Below, piece by piece: positions 21,854 to 33,301 of a stretch of DNA of 64,000 nucleotides (positions are counted from its first letter, which is position 1; each line of letters starts with the position of its first letter). This stretch comes from Terebella lapidaria (lineage: Eukaryota; Annelida; Polychaeta; Terebellida; Terebellidae), in the NCBI GenBank assembly GCA_949152475.1, contig OX424566.1, positions 33,172,423 to 33,236,422 of the forward strand, in the 5' to 3' direction. The notes beneath the pieces were generated by a model. That model searched no databases. It saw only the letters and a list, made by a program, of their open reading frames with translations, and was not told the origin of the DNA. Position numbers and translations under genes: made by a program.

Positions 21854-22546
21854 TTATGTTTCGAACTCGATGCAGACATAGTACAGTCCGGTACCTTCGC
21901 GACCACGGCGGCCACTGACGACACGGTTTAGTCCCAGGTACACAGGTCTTGTCTTCATGTCATCGATCCGGAACATGTTCTGATTGAGGTAGCGAGCCTT
22001 TCGAGGGTCACAGTCTGGATAAACCCGCTCCACATAGTTGTTATGGGTTACGACGTTCCCTGATGGGACTTTCCAGACGGTGATCTCCATCTCGGACCGT
22101 GTCATCCGAGATACGAATTCACTGTGGTCAATGAATGATGGTCGGGCGTCGGGGCCAGGGCCAGGATAGCGCCCATAAGCGAACAAGTCGCGTCCGTGTG
22201 TATGTATCTCAGCATTATACCCACTGAAGCCGTCAGTCCAGTCCATCGCCAGGTGCCACGAGGCGAAGCAATTCTCACCCTCTTGGTGAAGTCTGATGAT
22301 GACTTTCGTAGCGTTGGCTGGCGTGGTGATCCGCAAGACTCCTTGCCGTCTGTGAGAATTAGCGCTGCCGGGGCAGACGGATGCCGGAGGATCGAACAGG
22401 TTTACCATCCATCGAACGTAGGGTGTGTTGGGCGTCTGCGAAGTGCTGTTTATGTACTGCTCGAAGTGGCATGCAGAGTTGGCCATCGATAAACCCGCAG
22501 CGAGTAGAACGAAAGCGTAGTGGAACCCCATCTTCAATTGTCCCAT
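21854..22546 (-). CDS. Secreted protein of unknown function, single exon
   Basis: About 230 codons from the ATG at 22546; a second ATG at 22531 has a better context (A at -3, G at +4). Residues after the second Met form a classic signal peptide (MGFHYAFVLLAAGLSMANSA), so the product enters the secretory pathway. The mature part is about 205 residues with five cysteines (SACH, SVCP, ENCF, PDCD, YVCI), N-glycosylation sites (NST near the start and NAT in the PANAT segment), Gly/Pro-rich YGRYPGPGPD and a basic GRRGRE stretch near the end. A TATAT box lies about 50 bp upstream of the ATG. GC content and codon use differ from the AT-rich flanks, and the frame is intact amid decayed transposons, so it is probably a live gene. 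I do not recognise the fold; a lectin-like or extracellular-matrix role is only a guess. Confidence 0.8.
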   Translation of the reverse strand: MGQLKMGFHYAFVLLAAGLSMANSACHFEQYINSTSQTPNTPYVRWMVNLFDPPASVCPGSANSHRRQGVLRITTPANATKVIIRLHQEGENCFASWHLAMDWTDGFSGYNAEIHTHGRDLFAYGRYPGPGPDARPSFIDHSEFVSRMTRSEMEITVWKVPSGNVVTHNNYVERVYPDCDPRKARYLNQNMFRIDDMKTRPVYLGLNRVVSGRRGREGTGLYYVCIEFET

Positions 22547-22593
22547 GAACACGAAGATTTTAGCTGTAGTGAGCGTTGTCTTGGCAGATCGTG

Positions 22594-22601
22594 GCCCTAT
22601 A
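22594..22601 (-). promoter_or_regulatory. TATA box of the secreted-protein gene
   Basis: CTATATAG on either strand, about 50 bases upstream of the 22546 ATG, with a short leader (ACGCTCACTACAGC) between. Position and context fit a core promoter. Confidence 0.55.
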
Positions 22602-22834
22602 TAGTGAATAATGTTGAATCCGTGCCAAGCAACTTGCTGAGGCGTGAAACACCCCTACCACACCAGACGCCAGAGTAAAAAAATAGCACATGGGCCTGAA
22701 ATGTTACTGGAGAAATGTAGAGTACAGTCAGAGCCGAGAAAGTAATGCGTTTGATCTCAGGGGTCCTCATGCATACTTCATACAACTTATAATATCCAAA
22801 ATGAATTCAAGGTGAAATTTGAATATTGGAATAT

Positions 22835-23976
22835 TGTAACGGTTTTGGAGACGTAACCGGAGACGGAACCGGAGCCGGAGACGGAGCCGGAACAATGGAG
22901 TACAAAAACGTAATGACGTTATTTCCGGAAGGTCATGTGATCAGCCTCGTTTTCGGTTTAAAAGGTGACGTGTCAGCCACTGATTGGTTCTAGCATGTTT
23001 TTGGAAATTCCGGGAAAATCAGTGTTTTGGCGGACTATCACGTCACAATAGGTTGGTCACGTGATGTGGGTCTCAGGTCTATGAAAGCCCTCGTTTCGGC
23101 GGGAACGGCGGAGTTGGTGTCCTGACGTCGACCTGTTCAGACCCTTCTCCCTTAGCAGAGTACTCCCTTGCTCCGGCTTGAGTCATGCAGATGATTACAG
23201 TTTATGTCTTCCGACTGAACACTTATAGAAATAAATCCGAAAACTTATTCCGGGTTGTTTGTCCGTGTTCGTTAGGGAACTTGGAAATTATGATAAAGTT
23301 AAAAGTAATCGGAAAAGAAAGTAATACGGAGAAGAAGGGAGACAAGTTAACGGTCGGTTAAGACAAAGTTTGTGACGACGTCGAGGGTGATCCAGAACCC
23401 AGATCACCGGAGAAGAAGACGGAGACGGAGGTGGAAGCAGCAGACCCACTGGGGAGGCGGTACCTGACGGAGCAGTTGAGGAGACAGGAGCAGTTGCAGT
23501 ATCAGAGGCGGAGACGCTTCTAGAATCTCCATTTCAGGTGCAGTCGCGGTTGCAGTGGAGACAAAAGCAGCGGAGCGGATGCAGAGGCAGTACCTGACGG
23601 AAAAGTTGCAGAGTCGGAGGCGGAGACGCTTCTAGATTCCTCATTTCAGGTGCAGCCGCAGTTGCAGAGAGACGGGAAACAACGGAGCAGTTGCGGAAAC
23701 GGTGACCCGACAGAGCAGTTGCAGTATCCAGAGGCGGAAAAGCCACCGGATTCTTACTTTCAGGTGCAGTTGCAGATTGCAGTCGGGGGAAGAGAACGGT
23801 TGGAGGTCCTTTCCAGACCACGCTACCAACCCTTAGAGACTTCTAGCCGTGATCAAGCCGTGCAAGCAGCAGTGTCCCGGAATTTTCCGTTCCAGCTCCG
23901 GTTAACTGAAACAGACTCAACCACCTTCCAAGAAACCGTGTTATCCGGACGTCACAGAGGGGGAAACCCCGTTACA
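22835..23976 (+). mobile_element. Solo-LTR-like element, copy 1 (1142 bp)
   Basis: Starts TGTAACGGTTTTGG and ends CCCCGTTACA, flanked by ATAT and TTAT (3 of 4 bases match). The body carries the shared CGGAGACGGAACCGGAGCC block, a conserved AATGACGTTATTTCCGGAAG segment, an AATAAA near 23232 and a GCAGTTGCAG-rich end. It lacks about 170 bp near its start that copies 2 and 3 have. Same orientation as copy 3. Confidence 0.8.
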
Positions 23977-24009
23977 TTATTATCCATTTTCATGTAAATC
24001 ACCGGTGTT

Positions 24010-26100
24010 TTAAAAAAAGGGCGAAATTTAAAACATAATACTAAATATGGTAAGTATGGTATGGTAAATATGGGGTCAATGTTTGATACATGGAATTCCC
24101 CTAATGCATAATGTTTGTTATGCATGCACCGCCCCGCTATTCGATAAGGAATCCCCCCCCCCCCCACATATATTGGGCACACAAGTCCCACATTTCACGA
24201 AGAAGTATAATGTTTGTTCGGCATGCTATACCATATTGAATCCTGAATATTATAATAGTCAACGACCTGGCGGTGTTTCAAGGAAAGCTACGTACTAGGA
24301 AAGCTACGTAACAAACTATTATATACTGCACAATTAGTTGTCACGCATTTATAAACGAGTCTGTTCCATGGATCTATATCCAGGGCATGTATTGCAATAT
24401 ATGTTAGGCACACATCTTACCGGAAAGCGTGTGTCCTGGAATACAACGCTCAGCATGTTCAATACAAAGGATATGACACAATGAATCTGGTCACATGATT
24501 TCTTGCCGAACATTGCAAACGGTCCAAAAATATAATCTTGAAATCAGTAATAAGCTGACACGATGTTACAGGAGAGATAATGCCCTTCAATCTTTAGCTG
24601 CAGCGAAAATCTTTTAGCTCTGACGAAAATAGTTTTAGATGCATCGAAAATGTTCTAGCTGGAGCCAAAATAGTTTTAGTTGAAGCGAAAATATTCCTGT
24701 TGCTCGATAATTTGGAATTGATTTTCTGTGAAATAAAAAAAAAATAATATATGGCACAAATAAGCCGCCGTAGATGACCCTTTCGTATTTTTTTTTCTGC
24801 ATATTGGGCTTTATATACGAACTTTTCCAACTGTCTCTTTCTGGAACAAGACATACAGATTCCGTGTTTGTTCTATAAACCCATACAATCAAGAACATGG
24901 TCAGGGTAGCAAAATTAGCCTGCAACAAAAAAAAAACTTACCACATATTAACCTGAGGTTAGGTTTATTGCAAAAAAAAAGTAGTACGGACAATACCGGT
25001 AATATGTAATACAAATATATATTTTTTTACATTTACAACTATCGTTAGCTGAAAATTGTAACCCCATCTTGATAGTATTGCTCGATTGTTGTAGACGCCA
25101 AATACATTTGCCGCAACACATTTCGTTTGATTTCATTTGATGCATACATGAACCATTCTTTCATTCCTCACTATTATATGCTTCGATCTTTTCAATCGAA
25201 TTATACACGTTGTATTATATGGAAAATCGTAATATGGTTCCGTACATTTGGCTACACATACATTTGTGTTTTTGGGAAACATTCATTCAATTCCACAAAG
25301 ATTCTGTAACGTCTGTACGTAAACGGGGAATCCCACGCTCAGGAGAGCGGTATTTGATTAAATGACTCCTTGGATGATACATGAGACCTCATTTGTGTAT
25401 ATATGAAATGTATTCAATTCCATGAAGTTTTCAACAACAAAAAATCTGATCGTGAAATTGAGCATGAATCCTCGGATAATAAAACTGACATCACTTTCAA
25501 TGTGATGCTGTTCATGGCGTCGCATCTCTTTGTGCGCGAATATTCGTCCTAGCGTTCAATAGTCCAAAGTTGATATAAATAAAGTAAAGTTAGCTATGTC
25601 ATGGTGGATATAGTTCTACTTCAGAAATTGATAACTGTTGAAACTATGTGTATTTCTGTACTATAATGTCCCTCTCACTGGAATGCGTAGGTTGTACATA
25701 TTCATGTGTCCGAATGAATATGGTTCATACAAAAAATGTTGACGTCGTTTCCATCGCATACCTGACATTTCATTTGGAGAAAATAGTACAAATTCTGTAC
25801 ATAGCTAAAAGTTGAAAAGCAATTGTGGAACCATCTGCTCATGGTGAATTATTGGATAGAAACAAAGTGAAGTGACCCCAAATTTTACCCCTATAGATAT
25901 CTATTTTCTCTAACCTAGCATATACACACAACCACGCAGCAGACGTGACGGTGATGGATATGCGACTAATCATATTTTCATTATATGTGCAACATTTGAG
26001 CTTCGTTGGGGCAATCAATATAACCTTAATGCACAAAGTTGGCTCCAAATTCTGGCTTGTAGTTTGTAGGTAAACCATACAAAATTAGTATCAATGCATC
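24010..26100. repeat. Dispersed or duplicated segment, copy 1
   Basis: Collinear with 40795-43650. Shared landmarks include CATGGAATTCCCCTAATG (24090 and 40902), TTTCAAGGAAAGCTACGT (24277 and 41321), GTATGTATTGCAATATATG-type sequence (24385 and 41440), TCTGTACGTAAACG (25310 and 42930), GGTGGATATAGTTCTACTT (25602 and 43187) and AATTTTACCCCTATA (25880 and 43413). No coding sequence recognised. A 13-C run lies at 24153-24165. Confidence 0.8.
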
Positions 26101-26104
26101 AAAT

Positions 26105-26854
26105 GATTCTATAAACGAGAGCCCCTAGGGCACCCACTTGCCGGAATGCATACTTGATAGTTTTCAGTAAGTTCGAAAACTTGCCCTTGAAATTTTGTTC
26201 ATGGGACTACATTTTTGTGACCAAGTTCGAGGTCAATCATGGAATTAACATAAGTCTGAGTAACATGCATGTTCTGAATGATATGATTCAAATTTCATGA
26301 GCCTCCGACGATTCAACAGAAGTTATTAACAAAATGTGGGTGTTTTTGGATTTCGATGACGCTCACTTTGACCTTTGGTTTATTTCGTAGAGGTCAATGC
26401 TGTTAATATGCATATCAAGTTCCGAAAGATACCCTTCGGTATTGACGTTGTTATGGCACTTTGAAATGTCGGAAATTTGACGTTAATAACGTCATTGTGA
26501 CGTCGCTGAACATCATAACGCCAAAAGTAAGACCTCACTAGACTCCGAAGACCAAGACCTTCCTAACTGTATACGTTTCGGTGTGGTGCATTGTACTTTG
26601 TACTTGACCTCGAAATTCACTCAAGGTCTTCACTCAAGGCGAACTTTTCAAGGTCCAGGTCAAAAGTCACACTCAAGGTCATCTTAGAAAATCCTTTTGA
26701 AATGCCACAATATGGTCCTAGTTTCTATGACGATTAGTTCCGGAGTTATGGCCATTTATGTGATTTTGATCTTTTCCTTGACCTTGACCTTTGGGTTGAC
26801 CTTGGGTCTCGAAAATAGTTTATTGCCTGTGTATGGCGATACAGATTATACTAC
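26105..26854. repeat. Dispersed repeat R, copy 1
   Basis: Shares ordered blocks with 28340-28960 and 31390-31830: GACCAAGTTC(A/G)AGGTCAATC, ATTCAA..GAAGTTATTA-type sequence, TTTGACCTTTG, and a conserved GTTATGGCCATTTATGTG near the end (26744; also about 31773). It is rich in TGACCT/AGGTCA half-sites. Non-coding. A solo-LTR-like element is inserted at its right edge. Confidence 0.65.
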
Positions 26855-28236
26855 TGTAACGGGTTTGCACCCTTCTGTGACGTCTTGATGAACCGGTTTT
26901 CTTGGGAGGTGGGTGAGTTGTTATTTAACCGGAGCTGAAACGGTAAAACTCCGGGAAACTGCTACTGCTGTACGGTTGAACTCCGGCTAGAAGTCTCTAA
27001 GGTTGGTAGCGTGGTCTGGAATGGACCTCTTAACCGTTGTCCGACTGCTAATCTGCAACTGCACCTGTAACGTAAGAGTCCGGAGGCGTTTCCGCCTCCG
27101 GGTACTGCAACTGCTCCGTCGGGATACCGCTTTACTGTAACAGCTCCGTCGTTTTCCGCCTTACTGCAACTGCGACTGCACCTGGAATAGAGAGTCCGGG
27201 AACGTTGCCGTTTCCGAATACTGCAACCGCTCTGCCAGGTTCCGCCTCACTGCAAACTGCTCCGGTTGGATCCGCCTCACCGCAACCTGTGACTGCACCT
27301 GAAATGGGGTATCTCGGAAGTGTTCTCACTTCCGGTTACCGCAACCGCTCCGTCAGGTACTGCCTCTGCAACTCCGTCGTCCGGTACCGCCTCTGCAACT
27401 GCTTTGTCGTTCCCGTCTCTGCAACTGCTCCGTCCGATACCGCCTCCGTAGTTGCTCCGTTGAATTCCACCTCCGTCTCCGTCTCCTTCCTTGGTGATCT
27501 GGGTTCTTGGATCACCCTAAGACGTCGTTACAACTTGGTCTTACCCGACTGTGGTCTTATCTCCCTTCACTCCGTATTACTTTCTTTTCCGGTGAACTAA
27601 CTTTATTATAAATTCCAGTTCCCTAACGAACACGGAAAAACAACTCGGTTGAAGTTTTCATGTTTATTTTCCAAGTGCACAGTCGGAAGACTTATCTGCT
27701 ATCATCTGGATGACTCTATCCGGAACAAGGGAGTATTCTGCTATGGGAGAAGGGGTCTGCACAGGTCGACGTCAGGACACCAACTCCGCCGTCCGCTGTG
27801 AAGCGGGGGCTTTTATAGACCTGAGACCCATGTCACGTGACCAACCTATTGTGACGTCATAGTCCGCCAAAACACTGATATTTTCCGGATTTCTAAAAAC
27901 ACTCTAGAACCAATCAGTGGCTGACACGTCACCTTTTAAACCGAAAACGAGGCTGATCACATGACCTTCCGGAAATAACGTCATTACGTTTTTGTACTCC
28001 ATTGTTCCGGCTCCGTCTCCGGTTCCGTCTCCGGTTCCGGCTCCGTCTCCGGCTTTACCAACATCACAAATATACCAAGTTCCGAGACGGAAAACCTTTT
28101 AAACATTAACAATACGGAACCGTATGAACCTTTAAACACATATACTTTTTAATAAACGGTTATTTAACCATAATATCACAAAACACTAATAGAATTACCT
28201 AGGGGAAACCTTTGGGTACGCCCCAAAACCGTTACA
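26855..28236 (-). mobile_element. Solo-LTR-like element, copy 2 (1382 bp)
   Basis: On the plus strand it starts TGTAACGGGTTTGCACCC and ends AAAACCGTTACA. Perfect 4-bp duplications CTAC flank it at 26851-26854 and 28237-28240. It is the reverse complement of copy 3 and matches it at nearly every base I compared, so both are recent. The 4-bp duplication, TG..CA ends, an internal TATAAAAG (reverse strand) and AATAAA favour a solo LTR. Confidence 0.85.
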
Positions 28237-28339
28237 CTACAATGATTCCCTCGGAATTGAACAAGATTTCCGAAAAATACGTTCATGGCGTCACTATGTC
28301 GTCAATAAAATTCACATCTGAAAAATAATGAGACAGTAT

Positions 28340-28960
28340 GTATCAGGGGATCCAGACTTTCCATTTGATATACTACTTGATAGACTTCAGTTAGCTTGAA
28401 AATTTGACCTGGAAGGTCAGCTAATGTGACCTCATTTTTCCGACCAAGTTCAAGGTCAATCATGGAAATGACATATACGTCTGATTGCCATACCTCTTCT
28501 GAATGATATGGTTCAAATTACGACGATTCAAGCAGATGTTATTACACGTCTAATACGTTTAATCGCCATACCTCAACTGAATGAAATGATTCGAATTCCA
28601 TGAACCGACGACGATTCAAGCAGATGATATTACCGAAAATATGTTTTTTTCTGGGATTTCGATGTCCTTGAACTTTGACCTTTGCAAATCAATTTGTAGA
28701 GGTCGAAGTTCAAATACATATCAAGAGATTCAAAAGATTCCATACAGTGTTGAAATTTCGGAAATTCGACATTTATGACGTGCTTGTGACGTCACTGAAC
28801 GTCGTAGAGCCGAAAATAAGACATCACTGGAATCGGGGGCTCTAGTTCTTTCCAACGATATACCACTCAATATGGTGTGTTGGCCTTCGTACTTCGCCTT
28901 GACATTCACCTCATGACGAACTTATCAAGGCCTGGTTCAAGATCACATACGATAAGCCCT
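28340..28960. repeat. Dispersed repeat R, copy 2
   Basis: Second copy of the repeat at 26105-26854 with the same order of blocks (GACCAAGTTCAAGGTCAATC at about 28441, GACGATTCAAGCAGATG, GAACTTTGACCTTTG, GACGT-rich segment, TTTCCAACGATATACCA). Confidence 0.65.
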
Positions 28961-28989
28961 TTGATTAGCTATTCAATGAACCAAGTAAC

Positions 28990-30540
28990 AAAGTAACAAC
29001 CCCTCGGGAGGTAGAGATGAAGGTTCTCGGTGCCGCTCGATGTGACGAGTGTCCTCTTGCTTGGGTGAACACGGGAGACTGCTGGGGACGGGCCTCTGCC
29101 GGAAGAGAGAAGTGAGGGATGCTGGCTGTCTGGTCTTCTAAAATGCGTCTGCGGCTGCGTTGAGCTTTGGCACTGTGGAAGTCTCGGTTTCTAAACTGTT
29201 GTTTCGGGTGACCAGTGCTGGCTGGATGATGGAAAAGGATCTAGGTGCTGCTATCGCTCCTGTAACCAGGGTGGTTGCAGTGATCTTTGGTCGAGCTGCT
29301 CCTCTAGGGTCGGTCAGAGATGAAGCCGTTCAGCCGGCTGTAGTGACGGTCTCCAATTCTTCGGTTGCAGGCATTCAAGAGACAAGGGGACTTGTGTCGA
29401 TGGTCAGCATCCGGAACGGGGAAGGAGACTGTGTCTGGGGCACAGTAGTCGGCGGCTCCTGGAAGCTGGCTGTGGAGGTCTCAACCGCTCGACCGGACAG
29501 CACTCAGCGCAGGTCTTCTAGTCAGATGACAGAGTCGCAGGCTCGGCAGTTTTTGAAGTCGGAACCGGGGTTATCTTGGTGGATCCGGACTCTGAGGTCT
29601 TAGACTGCGTGCTCTGCTTGGTGCTGAATGTGGTCACTCCCGCTCCCGCCACGATAAGGGACGGGGATTGTCTCGGGCTCCTCCCTCGGCTGTCTGTTCG
29701 GCGGCCTCGTCTAGGTAAAGGGCTCTGATACCGGGTCGACTTCGGCTTTGGACTCCCTCCTTGCTTATCACAAGGCTTGGATCTCTTAGAATACGGATTC
29801 TCTTTCTCTTTCGGGGTGAGGTCGAACGACTTCACACACTTTTCTTCGGCAGATCTTTCTCTGTGTGTGGGTGTCAATCTCCCCCACTTTTCTCAGATCA
29901 GGGTCAGGGCCAGGTTGGCTTGGAGTTGGAAGAAGGCTCATCCACCTGTCTGATGCCTGGATCTAGATGCTATGGAAGCAGAGGAGTCAGACTCAGTGTC
30001 GAAGGGAGGATGAGTCGGGTTCTTCTTCGGGGTGTGCTTCTTCCCGGCATGCTAATTGAATTCATTTTGGCTGATTCTCTGAGGCTCGGGGCTGACATCC
30101 ATCAGGTTGTGCTTGTTCTTCATGAGTTTCTTCACATCAGGCTTTCGGCTCCATTGATTACACTGAGCGCAAGCATAGATGCTCACAGGTGCGAGGTGTT
30201 GCTCCTTGGTGTGTCTCAGGAGAGCATGGGCAGCATAGAACTCCTGGCCACACTCGTCACATCGTTTCTCTTTCACTTTTCTGGCAGTATCCTTAGTTTG
30301 GGTCATCTTTTTGGTCCGAATCCGGAATGAAAGGCTTCAGGAGAAGAACTCAGTTGACTTGGAATTGACTCTGGAGTGGAAGGTTTCTCTTCGATTGATT
30401 TCGAGAGAAGAACTCGGCTGACCCGGAGTTGACTGTGGAGTGGAAGGCTCCTCTTCGGTTTTGGGAGAACTCGGCTGACCCGAAGTTGACTCTGGAGTGA
30501 AAGGCTCCTCTTTAGTTGACTTTGATCCACCTTTTTCAAT
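28990..30540 (-). pseudogene. Broken C2H2 zinc-finger ORF with S/P-rich repeats
   Basis: Read on the minus strand, the region first encodes Ser/Pro/Glu-rich tandem repeats of about 19-20 residues (units like EEPSTPQSTPGQPSSS, from about 57-60-bp DNA repeats at 30330-30530). Next come a clear C2H2 finger (CDECGQEFYAAHALLRHTKE, ORF 30306-30052) and a second partial finger (YACAQCNQW..KNKH). A Ser/Arg/Pro-rich segment with RRGRRTDSRGRSPRQSP (ORF 29877-29518) follows. The pieces lie in different frames. The layout resembles N-terminal regions of some non-LTR elements or a gag-like ORF, but no RT follows, so the identity is open. Confidence 0.5.
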
Positions 30541-31389
30541 TAACCTTTTTCAATTGGCTACAACTCGGTTCTATTCATTATTATTTTCAAAGCTTCTTTT
30601 GTATTGTTCTTTGCCAAAATTGTGATCGTTTGGTGTACAACCGATGGTCTTATGACCAAAACTTCTTATTATCATCCGAGGTAAAAAAACTTGGTGATTC
30701 TTGAGTGTTCTGAGATTCAAGACCATAATGTGAAGACAGTTTCCAATATTGACTTATGAACTTTCACATTATTGTTTCTATTCTCGAGGCACATCTCCCG
30801 AACAAAATGTTCCGAAAAGATCAAAAACTGGCTTCAAAATAAGGTATTAAATCTTAGAACACTCAAAAGCCGTATAATCGTGATTCTCAAATTTTCGATT
30901 TTGGGCGACAATGGGGAAATTTGGTCTTATGGCCATCAGTCGTACAATATACGATCGGCAGTTTAAAAGAAAAATACAAAAATAGTCAGAAAAATTAACG
31001 ATAATTAGAACCTAAGTTATAGCCAACTGTGTGATTTTCACCTTTTCGGTTGCCATGCCATTTTATTAGATTTTGAAAAATACGTGGGAGGACCGCGCAA
31101 CTGACATACCGCTTCATGGCATGAAATTTCAAGTTGATAGGACCATATGTTTCTGAGTTATGCGTGCAGACAGACAGACAAACAGACAGGGAGACAGACA
31201 TATGAAATTAGTCGCTCTCTTCCGTTCAAAAGCGACGACTTGCACGAATATACCAGAGTTTTTGCTATGATCTTGGCGGCTTAATACTTGATGGTAACTC
31301 CCACAAAAGTATGTTAATTCCGTCAGTATAGCACAGCACAGCCTCAGCGTAGTACATGCTTGCTAACGGAGGGATATGATGGTTTGCTA
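30541..31389. other. No recognised gene
   Basis: AT-rich. A short ACAG-type microsatellite (CAGACAGACAGACAAACAGA) lies near 31170-31200. The ORFs show no family motif. Confidence 0.5.
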
Positions 31390-31830
31390 ATGTCGACGAT
31401 TGCGCCTATAGCTGTCCCTTTGACCTTTGTAGTTCATGCCTTAGACTTGCCCATCAAGTTTCAGGCAATTCTATGCAATATTGACGCGTATATGGCCTTT
31501 TGGAATATCGGTGATTTGATGTTTATGACGTCAATGTGACGTCTCTATACGTCATAGCACAAAAAAATGTATATCTGGAATCAAGGGCTCAAGACCTTTC
31601 CAACAGTATAGTACACGATATGGTGCACTGAGCTTCGTACTTGACCTTAACAATTACCTCAGAGCGAAGTTCTGAAGGTGAAGGTTGAAGGTCACGGTTA
31701 CTTTAGGAGAGGCCTTTTGATATGCTACAATATGTTCTTAGCTTGAACTCGCTACGACAATTATCTCCACAGTTATGGCCATTTATGTGTTTTATCCTGT
31801 TCCCTGACGTTGACTTCTGATCTATGATAT
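31390..31830. repeat. Dispersed repeat R, copy 3 (partial)
   Basis: Matches the right-hand part of copies 1 and 2: CCTTTGACCTTTG, a GACGTCAATGTGACGTC block (about 31528), CAAGACCTTTCCAAC, GGTTGAAGGTCACGG and GTTATGGCCATTTATGTG (about 31773). Confidence 0.6.
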
Positions 31831-31924
31831 TGAAATTTTGGCTGTTGTCAGAACTGTTGTCATATTCTGATAGTGCATCGAAAATAAAATCATACAATCA
31901 AACAGTATGAAAACTGTTTAAATG

Positions 31925-32215
31925 TTAAATAGAGTTTCCATTTAAATTAAAAAACGTCAAAGGATCCGGAATCCGGGTCGGATTCAGATAAAATTTCTCA
32001 GCACTATATAGTTTGAAACCCTGCATACCTGTGTCAAAATTCAAAGCAATCGCTTGATTATTCACAGATATATAGCCATTAGAAAATTTTAAATGGGATT
32101 TTCCATGTTAAATATAAACCGTCATAAAATCCGCAACCGGATTGGATCCGGATATAATTTCACACCTCTATGAGGTTCGGAACCTACATCCCTGTATGAA
32201 AGAACTCTGGGAGTT
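31925..32215. repeat. Diverged tandem duplication of about 150 bp
   Basis: Two units share TTTCCAT..AAAT, CGTCA(A/T)AAGGATCCGGA-like sequence, GGATC(A/G)GATA(A/T)AATTTC and ATAT..TTTGAAAC/GGTTCGGAAC-CC. Non-coding. Confidence 0.4.
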
Positions 32216-32559
32216 CGAGCGTTTGACAGACAAACAAACACACATAGCAACATACTTGCCGGAATTGAAAATTCCAGCAAGTAACAAACTGACCCAAATG
32301 CAATACCCTCTCCCCCTATCGGGGCGAGGGTAACAATGTAAGAAATTGGTATCAACTAAACATTGGCTGAACGTGATTTGGATAGTCGTCTTTATGATCT
32401 GGTTGAAGGTTACGCCAAGCCTGTCACACACATGATGGGAAACATCCTTATAGTTTTGTGTTTATATTTCCGTCTCGATATGCCAGATTGGATATCACAG
32501 CGGGTGTCGCATGCGAGGCAGGAGTTGCTCACACCTGATCTCACACTCAGCTGGCTATT

Positions 32560-33254
32560 TTGCTAGTAATCCCAAGTTTGATGATTATTCGGATGTCATA
32601 TATTCTGAGAAACTTGAAATTAAGGATACTACAGACTCCTAATTTTTCCAACTATCTAGACCTAAGGTTGGAGATTGATAATGATTCTAACCTTTCAACT
32701 AGATTGTGTGACAAACGTGAAGATTTCAATTTCTCCATAGTCAATTTCCCTTTTCTAAGCAGCAATATTCCTGTGTCACCAGCATATGGCGTGTTTATTT
32801 CTCAACTTATACGTAATTCCTGAGCTAGTTGCAAATATGAGGACTTTGTTTATCGAAGTGCCCAGCTAGTCTGTAAACTGCTGCGATAAGGATATGTTAT
32901 ACCAAGACTTATAGCGGCGTTTAAGAAATTCTATGGACGTCATCATGATCTGGTTGATAAATACACCAAATCCATGTCTGCCATGCAACTAGATCTATTT
33001 TCATGTTAATTTTGGGGGAATTCATGACGGGTGCCACTAGTGGAGCAAGAAATGATTACTCTTTCCGGAACACCTGCTTTCACCTCCTAATGGCCATTTT
33101 GGGGGGTTCATGAGTTTCCCTGTCATTTTTGTTTTCTCTCACTTCGTATGCCTGATATGACTTTCTGTCCCCGGACTATGAGATTGGAGAACGAACCCAG
33201 TTTTTCTCGCTCTGAGTACTTAATACTTGGGTATTGATTCTACGTCTATGGCAT
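32560..33254 (+). pseudogene. Retroelement RT C-terminal fragment (also copied at 48944-49440)
   Basis: The frame at 32560-32823 reads YLDLRLEID, CDKREDFNFSIVNFPFL and NIPVSPAYGVFISQLIR. This signature is typical of the region after the catalytic domain in a family of invertebrate RT-bearing elements. It continues through stops and frame changes as GRHHDLVDKYT (about 32935-32970). The sequence from 32721 to 33254 matches 48944-49440. I cannot assign the clade with confidence. Confidence 0.6.
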
Positions 33255-33301
33255 ATGGTGTAGCGTAATCAGGGCGCCTGTGCAAATAATAAAAACAGTA
33301 C

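Noticed and set aside
22196..22492. Plus-strand ORF opposite the secreted-protein gene
   Set aside because: It is antisense to a clearly coding frame with a signal peptide and has no motifs.
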